This document shows, in pieces, positions 29,533 to 37,780 of a DNA stretch of 61,544 bases. The notes below the pieces were generated by a model. The model was not told the DNA's origin. It was given only the letters and a program-made list of their open reading frames with translations, and searched no databases. Location of the stretch: assembly GCA_002411015.1 (NCBI GenBank), contig DHPY01000066.1, positions 1-61,544 of the forward strand. Direction: 5' to 3'. How positions within the stretch are numbered: the stretch's first letter is position 1; each line of letters opens with the position of its first letter. A program made the position numbers and the translations under genes. Source of the DNA: Armatimonadetes bacterium UBA5352. GTDB taxonomy: Bacteria > Armatimonadota > Zipacnadia > Zipacnadales > UBA5352.

Positions 29533-30084
29533 ATGTCGAGAATCGGCAATATGCCAATTGAGGTGCCAAAGGGGGTCACCGTAGACGTGAGCGAGCGGAA
29601 CTTCGCCACCGTCCGCGGCCCCAAGGGCGAGTTGGCGCAGCAGCTCAGCCCTCGCATGAACATCGCACATGATGGCGACACTATCGCCGTGTCCCGGCCA
29701 ACCAACGGGCGCGACGACCGCGCCATCCACGGGCTCACGCGATCGCTTCTGGCCAACATGGTCATCGGTGTGACCGATGGTTTCGAGAAGCGGCTTGAGA
29801 TCCAGGGCGTCGGTTACCGTGCGGAGATGCAAGGCAAGCAACTGCTGATGCGCCTTGGATACTCACATGAGGTCATCTTCGATCCGCCAGAGGGGATCGA
29901 GTTCGCGGTCGAGGATAACACGAAGGTGGTCGTCCGCGGAGCCGACAAGCAGCAGGTCGGCCAGGTGGCGGCGAACATCCGCGTCTCACGGCCGGCAGAG
30001 CCCTACAAGGGCAAGGGCGTCCGGTACCAGGGCGAGCAGATCCGCCGGAAGGCCGGTAAGGCAGCCAAGGTCGGCTCGGACTAA
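29533..30084 (+). CDS. rplF: 50S ribosomal protein L6
   Basis: L6 lies near the factor-binding centre at the base of the stalk. 183 residues: MSRIGNMPIEVPKGVTVDV, VRGPKGELAQQLSPRM, GVTDGFEKRLEIQGVGYRAE and PEPYKGKGVRY-like (PAEPYKGKGVRYQGE). The ATG at 29533 has GGGAGAAAA upstream. Confidence 0.97.
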   Translation: MSRIGNMPIEVPKGVTVDVSERNFATVRGPKGELAQQLSPRMNIAHDGDTIAVSRPTNGRDDRAIHGLTRSLLANMVIGVTDGFEKRLEIQGVGYRAEMQGKQLLMRLGYSHEVIFDPPEGIEFAVEDNTKVVVRGADKQQVGQVAANIRVSRPAEPYKGKGVRYQGEQIRRKAGKAAKVGSD

Positions 30085-30137
30085 GCAGTGCCCGCTCATC
30101 ACGCGATCAGGCGGCGACGCACGCCGAGGTGTCATAA

Positions 30138-30509
30138 GTGAAAGCTGAAGTCAACAGGAACGCACAGAGAAACAAGCGACATATGCGCTCCCGGCGCAAG
30201 CTCGTCGGGACGCCCGAGAGGCCGCGGCTGAACGTTTACATCAGCCTCGCCCACATCTACACGCAGGTCATCGATGATTGGGACGCGCGGACTCTGGTGG
30301 CGGCTGGCACACTTGAGCCCGAAGTCGCCGCGCAGTGCCCAGGTGGCACCGCGAACATCGAGGCTGCGGCCGTCGTCGGCCGTGTCATTGGTGAGAGGGC
30401 ACGGGCCCTGGGCGTTGGCACAGTCTGCTTTGACAGCGGCGGCCGGCAGTACCACGGGCGGATCAAGGCGCTCGCCGAGGCTGCACGAGAGGCGGGCCTC
30501 GACTTCTGA
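30138..30509 (+). CDS. rplR: 50S ribosomal protein L18
   Basis: L18 binds 5S rRNA with L5. 123 residues from a GTG start: RNKRHMRSRRKLVGTPERPRL-like N-terminus, SLAHIYTQVIDD and CFDSGGRQYHGRIKALAEAAREAGL. rpsE should follow it in the standard spc order, but the next gene, 84 nt on, is rpmD. Confidence 0.96.
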   Translation: MKAEVNRNAQRNKRHMRSRRKLVGTPERPRLNVYISLAHIYTQVIDDWDARTLVAAGTLEPEVAAQCPGGTANIEAAAVVGRVIGERARALGVGTVCFDSGGRQYHGRIKALAEAAREAGLDF

Positions 30510-30593
30510 GGCGCGCATCTGGCGGCGATGGATGAAGCACATCATCCCTCAGCATGGCGAAGGCGGTCTATGACCTGTAAGGTGGCGAAGACG

Positions 30594-30785
30594 ATGGCCG
30601 AGATGATCAAGGTGACACAAAAGCGCAGCCTCATCTCCGTCAAGCCGAAGCTCCGGGGAACAGTCCGGGCGCTCGGGCTGCGCGGGATAGGCACCAGTAA
30701 CGTGGTGCCGGACAACGACGCGACGCGCGGCATGATCCGCGCGGTCTCGCATCTCGTGGAATTTGAGCCCTGCCAGGGGCAGTAG
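30594..30785 (+). CDS. rpmD: 50S ribosomal protein L30
   Basis: 63 residues, typical L30: IKVTQKRSLISVKPKLRGTV, RALGLRGIGTSNVVPD and RGMIRAVSHLVEFE. The ATG at 30594 has GGTGG 8 nt upstream and gives the standard length; longer in-frame starts at 30528 and 30571 add residues unlike L30. The spacer to rplR contains no remnant of S5 in any frame I examined. Confidence 0.95.
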   Translation: MAEMIKVTQKRSLISVKPKLRGTVRALGLRGIGTSNVVPDNDATRGMIRAVSHLVEFEPCQGQ

Positions 30786-30796
30786 GAGCATAGACG

Positions 30797-31261
30797 ATGG
30801 ATCTCAGCGATCTGCGGCCCAATCCGAAGTCACGCAAGTCACGCAAGCGCGTCGGGCGCGGCCTCTCCGCCGGGCAGGGCAAGACGGCCGGTCGTGGCGA
30901 GAAGGGGCAGAAGCACCGCTTCAGCACCTCGCCCGGCTTTGAGGGCGGCCAGACCGCGCTCTATCGGCGCCTGCCCGTGCTCCGCGGCGTCTCCAACAAG
31001 GCTCACAATATCGGCATCTTCCGCAAGCAGTTCGCCGTCGTCAACGTCGGTGCGCTCGCCGCGAGGTTCGATGCCGATGCCGAGGTGACGCCGGAGGCTC
31101 TGCTCGACAGCGGGCTCATCAGCAAGGTCCTCGACGGGGTGAAGATCCTCGGCGAGGGTGAGCTGGACCGGCCGCTCAAGGTCCGTGCTCATGCGTTCAG
31201 CGCGACGGCTCGTGAGAAGATCGAGGCGGCAAGCGGGACGGTTGAGGTGATCGACGAATGA
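30797..31261 (+). CDS. rplO: 50S ribosomal protein L15
   Basis: L15 joins late in 50S assembly. 154 residues: MDLSDLRPNPKSRKSRKRVG, RGLSAGQGKTAGRGEKGQK and FEGGQTALYRRLPVLRG. Overlaps secY by 4 nt (ATGA), the usual coupling. Confidence 0.97.
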   Translation: MDLSDLRPNPKSRKSRKRVGRGLSAGQGKTAGRGEKGQKHRFSTSPGFEGGQTALYRRLPVLRGVSNKAHNIGIFRKQFAVVNVGALAARFDADAEVTPEALLDSGLISKVLDGVKILGEGELDRPLKVRAHAFSATAREKIEAASGTVEVIDE

Positions 31262-32586
31262 GGGAGCGGCTGGCGGCGCTGGGCCAGGCCATGCGCGTGC
31301 CGGATATCCGTAAGCGCATCATGTTCCTGATGACAATGTTCGCCGTCTACGTGGCATGCGCGCACATTCCGCTGCCGGGCATGGACAAGGCCGCGCTTGA
31401 GACCATGTTCAAGTCTACCGGCGGGATCGGCGACCTGCTGGATGCGTTCTCCGGCGGCTCACTCAAGCGCTTCTCGATACTTACGCTTGGGATCATGCCG
31501 TACATCTCAGCCTCGATCATCATCCAGTTGCTCGCCATGGCTATCCCGGCGCTGGAGGAACTACAGAAGGAGGGCGAGTACGGGCGGCGCAAGATCAACG
31601 CCTGGACGAAGTACCTCACCGTTGTGGTGGCGCTCCTGCAGGCATTCGGGATGCTGGCAGTGTTCCGTCGCGCGTTCCTGGGCGACACCATGCTCATGGT
31701 CTACGTAGTCCTCACGATGGTCGCAGGGACGGCATTCCTGATGTGGATCGCCGACATGATCACCGAACACGGTATCGGCCAGGGAGTCTCGATCATCATC
31801 TTCGCGGGCATCGTGACCCGGATGCCACAGGACATCGCCCAGACGATTCGGCTGTGGCAGGGGGGAGAGGTCGGTGTCACCAACATCGTCTTTCTCGCCG
31901 CAATCCTGCTGGCCACGATCTACCTGATCGTGAAGTTCCAGCAGGCACAGCGGAAGATTCCGGTCCAGTACGCACGCCGCGTCCGCGGTCATCGCGTCTA
32001 CGGCGGCCAGAGCAGCTACCTGCCGCTACGCGTGAACCAGGCCGGCGTCATGCCGATCATCTTCGCAATCTCAGTGGCGATGTTCCCGGCTCAGATCGCG
32101 CAGGCGCTGACAGCACCCGGGCCGATCGAGCGGATCTCCAGTATCCTGAACGTGAACGAAGAGGCCGTCAGCCGAGCGATGTTCTCGCTCATGCAGTTCA
32201 CGTCGCCGGGACAGAACGGCTTTGCGTCGTTCCTCTACTTTGTGCTGGTCATCCTGTTCACCTACTTCTACACGGCGGTCACCTTCAACCCGGAGCAGAT
32301 CGCTGAGAACCTGCAGAAGAACGGTGGCGCCATTCCGGGCATCCGCCCGGGCGCGAGCACGCGAGACTACCTCGACCGGATCCTCTACCGGATCACGCTC
32401 GCAGGCGCGGTGTTCCTGGGCGTCATTGCGCTCATGCAGTATTACGTCGGCGACCTCACCGGGGTAACGACGTTCACCCTGGTGGGAGGCACCTCGATGC
32501 TCATCGTTGTTGGCGTCGCGCTGGACACGATGCAGCAGATCGAAGCTCAGCTTCTTATGCGGCACTACCGTGGGTTCCTTAAGTAA
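31258..32586 (+). CDS. secY: Protein translocase subunit SecY
   Basis: Central pore of the Sec translocon in the cytoplasmic membrane. 442 residues with ten predicted membrane segments. Motifs include the TM2 plug region near GGIGDLLDAFSGGSLKRFS, LGIMPYISASIIIQLL, the C4 loop EGEYGRRKINAWTKY, and the C5 loop RKIPVQYARRVRGHRVYGGQ. It ends YRGFLK, as usual. Confidence 0.98.
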   Translation: MRERLAALGQAMRVPDIRKRIMFLMTMFAVYVACAHIPLPGMDKAALETMFKSTGGIGDLLDAFSGGSLKRFSILTLGIMPYISASIIIQLLAMAIPALEELQKEGEYGRRKINAWTKYLTVVVALLQAFGMLAVFRRAFLGDTMLMVYVVLTMVAGTAFLMWIADMITEHGIGQGVSIIIFAGIVTRMPQDIAQTIRLWQGGEVGVTNIVFLAAILLATIYLIVKFQQAQRKIPVQYARRVRGHRVYGGQSSYLPLRVNQAGVMPIIFAISVAMFPAQIAQALTAPGPIERISSILNVNEEAVSRAMFSLMQFTSPGQNGFASFLYFVLVILFTYFYTAVTFNPEQIAENLQKNGGAIPGIRPGASTRDYLDRILYRITLAGAVFLGVIALMQYYVGDLTGVTTFTLVGGTSMLIVVGVALDTMQQIEAQLLMRHYRGFLK

Positions 32587-32606
32587 CGAGACGAGGGCGG
32601 AGTCGA

Positions 32607-33275
32607 ATGACAGACAGGGAATACAACGTGGTCCTGCTGGGCGCGCCCGGAGCAGGCAAGGGTACGCAGGCGAAGATGCTGGCGGCTGAGCTCAATGCGC
32701 CGCACATCTCCACCGGTGACATTCTGCGCGGTGCCGTCGCTGAGGGCAGCGAACTCGGAAAGACCGCCAAGGGCTACATGGACCGCGGTGAACTTGTGCC
32801 CGACGAACTCGTCATAGCCATTGCGCGCGAGCGGCTAGCCCAGCCCGATTGCACCGCCGGGCTCGTGCTGGACGGCTTCCCGCGCACCGTCGAGCAGGCG
32901 GAGGCGCTTGGCAGGATGCTCGACGACCTCGGTCGAGAGCCTCTGTTGGTTGTGAACCTCGCCGTTGATGAGGACGAGATCGTCCGCAGGCTCTCCGGGC
33001 GGCGTCTGTGCAAGGGCGACTGTGGCGGGATCTACCACGTTGATCAGGAAGGCATCGAGACCGGAGCAGCGTGCCCGGATGAGGGCTGCGATGGCGAACT
33101 CTACCAACGCAGCGACGATCAGCCCGAGGCTATCCTTGAGCGACTGGACGTCTACAAGCGCCAGACGCAGCCGCTGATTGACTACTATGATGAGCGCGGA
33201 CTGCTGGTGAACGTGACTGGCGAGGGCGACCCTCAGACCATCGCCGGACGCGTGCTGCAGGCCGTTCGGGGCTGA
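32607..33275 (+). CDS. adk: Adenylate kinase, LID with atypical Cys spacing
   Basis: Interconverts ATP + AMP and 2 ADP in the cytosol. 222 residues, long-LID form: P-loop GAPGAGKGT (12-20), NMP site ISTGDILRGAV, LVLDGFPRT, and the LID end LYQRSDDQPEAILERL. The LID carries four Cys as in zinc-binding adenylate kinases, but arranged C-x3-C (CKGDC) and C-x4-C (CPDEGC) instead of the usual C-x2-C pairs. Zinc binding is therefore likely but not certain. Its place between secY and map is standard. Confidence 0.97.
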   Translation: MTDREYNVVLLGAPGAGKGTQAKMLAAELNAPHISTGDILRGAVAEGSELGKTAKGYMDRGELVPDELVIAIARERLAQPDCTAGLVLDGFPRTVEQAEALGRMLDDLGREPLLVVNLAVDEDEIVRRLSGRRLCKGDCGGIYHVDQEGIETGAACPDEGCDGELYQRSDDQPEAILERLDVYKRQTQPLIDYYDERGLLVNVTGEGDPQTIAGRVLQAVRG

Positions 33276-33278
33276 GCG

Positions 33279-34067
33279 GTGTTCGCTCCACGCATCCGTG
33301 GCGCACGTATACGCCGGAAGAACCCTGCGGAGCTCGCGCTGATGCGCGAGGCGGGCAGGATCCACGCGTGCACGATCGCTGCCCTGCGCGAGGCCATCCG
33401 CCCCGGCATTAGCAGCGCTGAGCTCGACCGCCTCGCCGAGGCGACAATACGCGAGGCCGGAGCGATCCCTTCATTCAAGGGATACCAGGGCTTCCCGGCG
33501 ACGATCTGCGCGCAGCTCAATGACGTCGTCGTGCACGGGATACCGTCCGATGACGAGGTCCTGCGCGAAGGCGACATTTTCGGCGCGGACCTTGGCGTGA
33601 TCTTCGAGGGCTGGCAGGCAGACGGCGCGTTCACCGCCGCAGTCGGCGAGGTGGATGTGCAGTCGCGCAGGCTCATTGAGATCACGGAGCAGTCGCTGAC
33701 GCTGGCGCTTGAGCAGGTGCGACCGGGGAACACGGTCCGCGACATCGCCTCGGCGGTGCAGGGGCATGTAGAGGCTGCGGGCTTCTCCGTGGTTCGCGCG
33801 CTGGTAGGGCATGGGATCGGGCGTGAGATGCACGAGCCGCCGCAAGTACCGAATTTTGTGGACGGCGGAGGCCGAGACGTGTATGATATAAGCCTCCTCC
33901 CGGGGATGACCCTTGCGATAGAGCCGATGGTGAACGCGGGCGGACATGAGGTCGTTCAGGACGCCGACGGTTGGAAGGTTCGGACACGCGACGGGAGTCG
34001 TTCGGCGCATTTCGAGCATACTGTGGCCGTGACGAAGGATGGCTGCTGGATCCTGACCGCGCCGTAG
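33279..34067 (+). CDS. map: Methionine aminopeptidase, type I
   Basis: Removes the N-terminal Met from nascent proteins. 262 residues from a GTG 3 nt after adk. All five metal ligands are found: two Asp in GADLGV and QADGAF, His in GHGIGREMHEPP, Glu in AIEPMVN and Glu in HFEHTVAVT. There is no N-terminal zinc-finger extension. The gene has no clear Shine-Dalgarno and is probably translated by coupling to adk. Confidence 0.96.
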   Translation: MFAPRIRGARIRRKNPAELALMREAGRIHACTIAALREAIRPGISSAELDRLAEATIREAGAIPSFKGYQGFPATICAQLNDVVVHGIPSDDEVLREGDIFGADLGVIFEGWQADGAFTAAVGEVDVQSRRLIEITEQSLTLALEQVRPGNTVRDIASAVQGHVEAAGFSVVRALVGHGIGREMHEPPQVPNFVDGGGRDVYDISLLPGMTLAIEPMVNAGGHEVVQDADGWKVRTRDGSRSAHFEHTVAVTKDGCWILTAP

Positions 34068-34108
34068 CGGGACGCCGTGCGGTGATGGCAGAGTGATTGG
34101 AGACGGAT

Positions 34109-34357
34109 ATGCCTATGGCGAAGAAGCAGATGACCCAGAAGAAGGAGCCCAAGATGATCCGGGTACTTGGAACCGTCGCGGAGAAACTGCCCGACGCGGT
34201 ATTCAAGGTCGAACTGGAGAATGGGCACGAGCTTCTGGCGCATGTCTGCGGCAAGATCCGCATGAGGTACATACGGATCATGCCAGGGGATCGGGTCACC
34301 GTTGAGATCACGCCGTATGATCTGACCCGTGGGCGGATCGTCTGGCTGCATAAGTAG
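34109..34357 (+). CDS. infA: Translation initiation factor IF-1
   Basis: IF-1 blocks the ribosomal A site during initiation. The OB fold is clear: GTVAEKLPDAVFKVELENGH, CGKIRMRYIRIMPGDRVTVE and YDLTRGRIVWLHK. An N-terminal basic extension of about 10 residues (MPMAKKQMTQKKEPK) precedes the usual start, giving 82 residues. The ATG at 34109 is placed 6 nt after GGAG. A GC-rich hairpin (GCCCGGC at 34357-34363 with GCCGGGC at 34392-34398) fills the gap to rpmJ. Confidence 0.95.
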   Translation: MPMAKKQMTQKKEPKMIRVLGTVAEKLPDAVFKVELENGHELLAHVCGKIRMRYIRIMPGDRVTVEITPYDLTRGRIVWLHK

Positions 34358-34445
34358 CCCGGCGGTTGGACCGGCGGGGCCCGAAGGGCCGGCCGGGCAG
34401 CGCGGGGGGAGAAGAGCCGCACGAAGTTCGGGAAGAGTGAGAACG

Positions 34446-34559
34446 ATGAAAGTTCAGGCTTCGGTGAAGAAGCGTTGCGACAAGTGCAGGGTTATCCGCC
34501 GCAAGGGCGTTGTGCGTGTGGTATGCTCTAATCCGCGGCACAAGCAGCGGCAGGGCTAG
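34446..34559 (+). CDS. rpmJ: 50S ribosomal protein L36
   Basis: The 37-residue zinc-binding form: MKVQASVKKRCDKCRVIRR, then VVCSNPRHKQRQG, with Cys-x2-Cys, a third Cys and His as zinc ligands. The ATG at 34446 gives the canonical protein; the frame upstream runs through the infA-rpmJ hairpin. Confidence 0.96.
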   Translation: MKVQASVKKRCDKCRVIRRKGVVRVVCSNPRHKQRQG

Positions 34560-34601
34560 TCAGCAAGGCCGACGAGACGGGCTGATTGAGGAGGATTTCC
34601 A

Positions 34602-34985
34602 GTGCCGAGAATAGCTGGCGTGGATCTGCCGGCGAACAAGCGAGTCGATATCGCGCTGACCTACATCTACGGGATAGGTCGCTCCACGGCGCAGAAGATT
34701 CGCGAGCAGGCGCAGATCGATGACATGACGAAAATGCGCGACCTCACCGAGGACGAGGCCTCTCGGCTGCGCGAGATCATTGACCGTGACTACACGATCG
34801 AGGGCGACAAGCGGCGCGAGGTTGCGGCGAACATCCAGCGGCTGATCGAGATCGGCACCTATCGCGGTGGCCGGCATCGCCGGGGCCTCCCGGTACGGGG
34901 TCAGCGGACGCGGACGAACGCGCGCACGCGCAAGGGCAAGCGGAAGACCGTCGCCGGGAAGAAGAAGGCTTCGGCGAAGAAGTAG
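34602..34985 (+). CDS. rpsM: 30S ribosomal protein S13
   Basis: S13 forms head bridges to the 50S subunit and contacts P-site tRNA. 127 residues from a GTG: PRIAGVDLPANKRVDIALTY, IYGIGRSTAQKI and YRGGRHRRGLPVRGQRTRTN, with a lysine-rich C-terminus. GAGGA is upstream. Confidence 0.97.
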   Translation: MPRIAGVDLPANKRVDIALTYIYGIGRSTAQKIREQAQIDDMTKMRDLTEDEASRLREIIDRDYTIEGDKRREVAANIQRLIEIGTYRGGRHRRGLPVRGQRTRTNARTRKGKRKTVAGKKKASAKK

Positions 34986-35099
34986 CAGTCTTGACGCCTA
35001 CGGCGGCCGACACCGCATCTCCTCCGCGGTCAGCAGGGCGCGGGTGGGGTGGTGTGGTCGAGGCGGTCGCAGCGGCGAGCATATCCAGGAGGCAGATCG

Positions 35100-35624
35100 A
35101 TGGCAGACGAGCGCGAGCAGGGCGGAGCGCAGCAGGAGCAGGCTGGTGGCGAGGCGGCCGCAGCGGCGCCGCGCGAGCAGCAGGCCCAGGCCCCGGCTGA
35201 GGAGCAGCGCCGGGAGGGTCGCCCGCAGGGCGGTCCCGGAGGCCCGGGTGGACCACCAGGACGTCGTGGCGCGCCCCGTGGGGCGCCGGGCCGCGTGCAT
35301 ATCAAGGCCACGTTCAACAACACGATCATCAGCATCAGTGATCAGCGTGGCAACGTGGTCAGCTGGCAGAGCGGCGGCACGGTGGGCTTCAAGGGCACCC
35401 GTAAGGGCACTCCCTTCGCGGCTCAGCTCGCTGCTGAGAACGCTGCACGTAAGGCGATGGACGCGGGCATCAGGCGCGTAGACGTGTTCACGAAGGGCCC
35501 CGGCTCGGGCCGCGAGACTGCGATCCGAGCGATGCAGGCGGTTGGGATGGACGTCGGCGAGATCAGGGATGTTACGCCGAGCCCGCACAACGGCTGCCGA
35601 CCGAAGAAGAGGCGACGGATGTAA
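35100..35624 (+). CDS. rpsK: 30S ribosomal protein S11 with low-complexity N-terminal extension
   Basis: S11 supports the platform of the 30S subunit. The conserved core begins near residue 64 (VHIKATFNNTIISISDQRGN) and continues with WQSGGTVGFKGTRKGTPFAA, RVDVFTKGPGSGRETAIRA and the C-terminal DVTPSPHNGCRPKKRRR. About 60 residues rich in Glu, Gln, Ala, Gly and Pro precede it, against about 10 in most S11. AGGAGG 7 nt before the ATG at 35100 supports inclusion of the extension. Confidence 0.96.
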   Translation: MADEREQGGAQQEQAGGEAAAAAPREQQAQAPAEEQRREGRPQGGPGGPGGPPGRRGAPRGAPGRVHIKATFNNTIISISDQRGNVVSWQSGGTVGFKGTRKGTPFAAQLAAENAARKAMDAGIRRVDVFTKGPGSGRETAIRAMQAVGMDVGEIRDVTPSPHNGCRPKKRRRM

Positions 35625-35681
35625 CGGCAGGCTGGCGGCGACCTTTCGGGTCCCACAACCACCTGCGGAGGTGAGAGTTGC

Positions 35682-36311
35682 ATGGCGCGACATACAGGAC
35701 CGGTTTGCCGGCTTTGCCGGCGTGAAGGACAGAAGCTGTTTCTGAAGGGCGAACGCTGCCACGGGCCAAAGTGCGCGATCGAGCGGAAGAACTACCCGCC
35801 CGGGGAGCACGGGAACTCGCGGCGCGGTCGGCGGCGCCCGTCTGACTACGCACTGCAGTTGCGCGAGAAGCAGAAGCTGCGAGCGATCTACGGCCTGCTC
35901 GAGCGGCCCTTCCGCAGCTACGTGGCGCGAGCGCTGAAGTCCCCTGGCGTTACGGGCTTTACCCTCCTGTCACTGCTTGAGCGGCGGCTCGACAGCGTGC
36001 TGCGCCGTGCTGGTTTCGCATCCAGCCAGAACCAGGCGCGCCAGCTCGTGCGGCATCGCCACGTCACCGTCAACGGCCGTGTGTGCGACATTCCCTCGCG
36101 GCTTCTGCGTGAGGGTGACCTGATCGAGATCCGAGAGGGCTCGAAGGACTCGCCGCACATCGCCGCGTCCATCGGACGGGGCTACCAGGTGCCAGGGTGG
36201 TTGAGCGTAGACAGCTCAAACAGGGCCATCACGGTCTCGCGAATGCCCGAGCCCGAGGACATCCAGGTCGACGTGGATGAGCAGCAGGTCGTCGAGTTCT
36301 ACTCCCGCTGA
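35682..36311 (+). CDS. rpsD: 30S ribosomal protein S4, zinc-binding form
   Basis: S4 nucleates 30S assembly and in several bacteria represses the alpha operon. 209 residues. The N-terminal zinc site is C9, C12, C26 and C31 (CRLC, CHGPKC). The S4 domain shows LERRLDSVLRRAGFASSQNQ, ARQLVRHRHVTVNGR. Two-residue NYPPG and the C-terminal VEFYSR are typical. Confidence 0.97.
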   Translation: MARHTGPVCRLCRREGQKLFLKGERCHGPKCAIERKNYPPGEHGNSRRGRRRPSDYALQLREKQKLRAIYGLLERPFRSYVARALKSPGVTGFTLLSLLERRLDSVLRRAGFASSQNQARQLVRHRHVTVNGRVCDIPSRLLREGDLIEIREGSKDSPHIAASIGRGYQVPGWLSVDSSNRAITVSRMPEPEDIQVDVDEQQVVEFYSR

Positions 36312-36378
36312 CACAGTGTGACGGCCCGTGATTGCGGGCGCGTCCCCGCGTTCGCAATTGCGGAAAGGAGAGTATTCA

Positions 36379-37365
36379 ATGTTAGAAGAGCTGACCCCCA
36401 GCATGGTGGCGCTCGAGCTTTCCGACAAGTACGGGAAGTTCGCCATCGAGCCGCTGGAGCGGGGCTTCGGGCATACGCTGGGTAACGCCTTCAGAAGGGT
36501 GCTGCTTGCGCACATCCCAGGCGCAGCGGTCACCGACGTGCGAATCGAGGGCGTTCCGCATGCCTTCATGACCATCGAGGGCGTATACGAGGACGCCACC
36601 GAACTGTGCCTCAACATCAAGGAGCTTGCAATCAAGTTCCACGAAGAGGCGGATGTGGACGAGGAGTTCGTGGCGCGTATCGAGGCCGAGGGCAAGGGCG
36701 AGGTAGTCGCAGGCGACATCAAATGCCCGCCCGGGATCGAGATTATCAACCCGGAGGTTCACATCGCCGAACTGACCGAGGACGAGTCCACGCTCCATAT
36801 TGACCTTTGGGTTCGGTCGAACACCGGCTACCATCCGGTGGAGGAGCCTGGCAGGGAGAAACGGGGTGGCGATGTCATCGCTCTCGATGCGCTGTTCTCG
36901 CCGATTGCCCGGGCGACCTACCGTGTTGAGCCCACGCGTCTCGGTAGCCGCACCGATCTCGACCGTCTGATGCTCGAGGTCTGGGGCAACGGCACGATCA
37001 TGCCGGACGACGCGGTGCGGCTTGCAGCGTCCATCCTCGTCGGCTACATCACCGTCTTCTCTGAGATAGAGGTTCCGGTGCAGGCCGAGGAAGAGGAGGC
37101 GCCCGCGGAGGAAGAGGTCAAGCGGAAGATACTGTCCTTCCCGATCGAGGAGATGGAGTTCTCCGTACGCACCTTCAACTGCCTGAAGAAGGAAGCCATT
37201 GATACGGTTGGCCAGCTCATTGAGCACACCGAGGAGGAGTTGCTGAGCATCCGCAACTTCGGGAAGCGTTCGCTGGAGGAGGTCATTGAGAAGCTGGCCG
37301 CGGTGGAACTGACGCTCGCCGAACCTGCGTCGGCCGAAGAGTTGGTTGAGGAAGAGGACGGCTGA
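36379..37365 (+). CDS. rpoA: DNA-directed RNA polymerase subunit alpha
   Basis: Scaffold for RNA polymerase assembly and target of activators through its C-terminal domain. 328 residues: N-terminal domain FAIEPLERGFGHTLGNAFRR, a Glu/Ala-rich linker (about 235-252), and the alpha-CTD with EEMEFSVRTFNCLKKEAIDT and ELLSIRNFGKRSLEEV, including the UP-element-binding Arg. AAAGGAG stands upstream of the ATG at 36379. Confidence 0.98.
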   Translation: MLEELTPSMVALELSDKYGKFAIEPLERGFGHTLGNAFRRVLLAHIPGAAVTDVRIEGVPHAFMTIEGVYEDATELCLNIKELAIKFHEEADVDEEFVARIEAEGKGEVVAGDIKCPPGIEIINPEVHIAELTEDESTLHIDLWVRSNTGYHPVEEPGREKRGGDVIALDALFSPIARATYRVEPTRLGSRTDLDRLMLEVWGNGTIMPDDAVRLAASILVGYITVFSEIEVPVQAEEEEAPAEEEVKRKILSFPIEEMEFSVRTFNCLKKEAIDTVGQLIEHTEEELLSIRNFGKRSLEEVIEKLAAVELTLAEPASAEELVEEEDG

Positions 37366-37409
37366 GCGACCACCGGCGCTTCCACGCGCCGTAAGAAGGA
37401 ACGAGACTG

Positions 37410-37763
37410 ATGCGACATCGCAATGACCACAGAAAACTTGGCCGGGCCACCGACCAGCGCCTCGCACTGCTGCGCAGCCAGGTTGACGCGTTGCTGAGGC
37501 ACGAGAAGATCAAGACGACCGTGCAGAAGGCAAAGGAGACGCAGCGCATGGCGGAGCATCTCATCACCACCGCCAAGCGTGGCGACCTGCACTCGCGTCG
37601 CCTGGTCCTGCGTTCCGTACGCGACAAGGATCTCGTGGCGCACCTGTTTGATGAGATTGCGCCTCGTTACAGCGACCGCGATGGTGGCTACACGCGCGTG
37701 ATCCGCGCCGGCAGGCGCAACGGCGATAATGCCGAGATGGCTATTCTGGAGCTGACCGACTGA
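37410..37763 (+). CDS. rplQ: 50S ribosomal protein L17
   Basis: 117 residues: MRHRNDHRKLGRATDQRLAL, LRHEKIKTTVQKAKETQRMA, HLFDEIAPRYSDRDGGYTRV and GRRNGDNAEMAILEL. Usual last gene of the alpha operon; here transcription appears to continue into truA. Confidence 0.97.
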   Translation: MRHRNDHRKLGRATDQRLALLRSQVDALLRHEKIKTTVQKAKETQRMAEHLITTAKRGDLHSRRLVLRSVRDKDLVAHLFDEIAPRYSDRDGGYTRVIRAGRRNGDNAEMAILELTD

Positions 37764-37780
37764 GCTGCGGGGCGTTCCCG

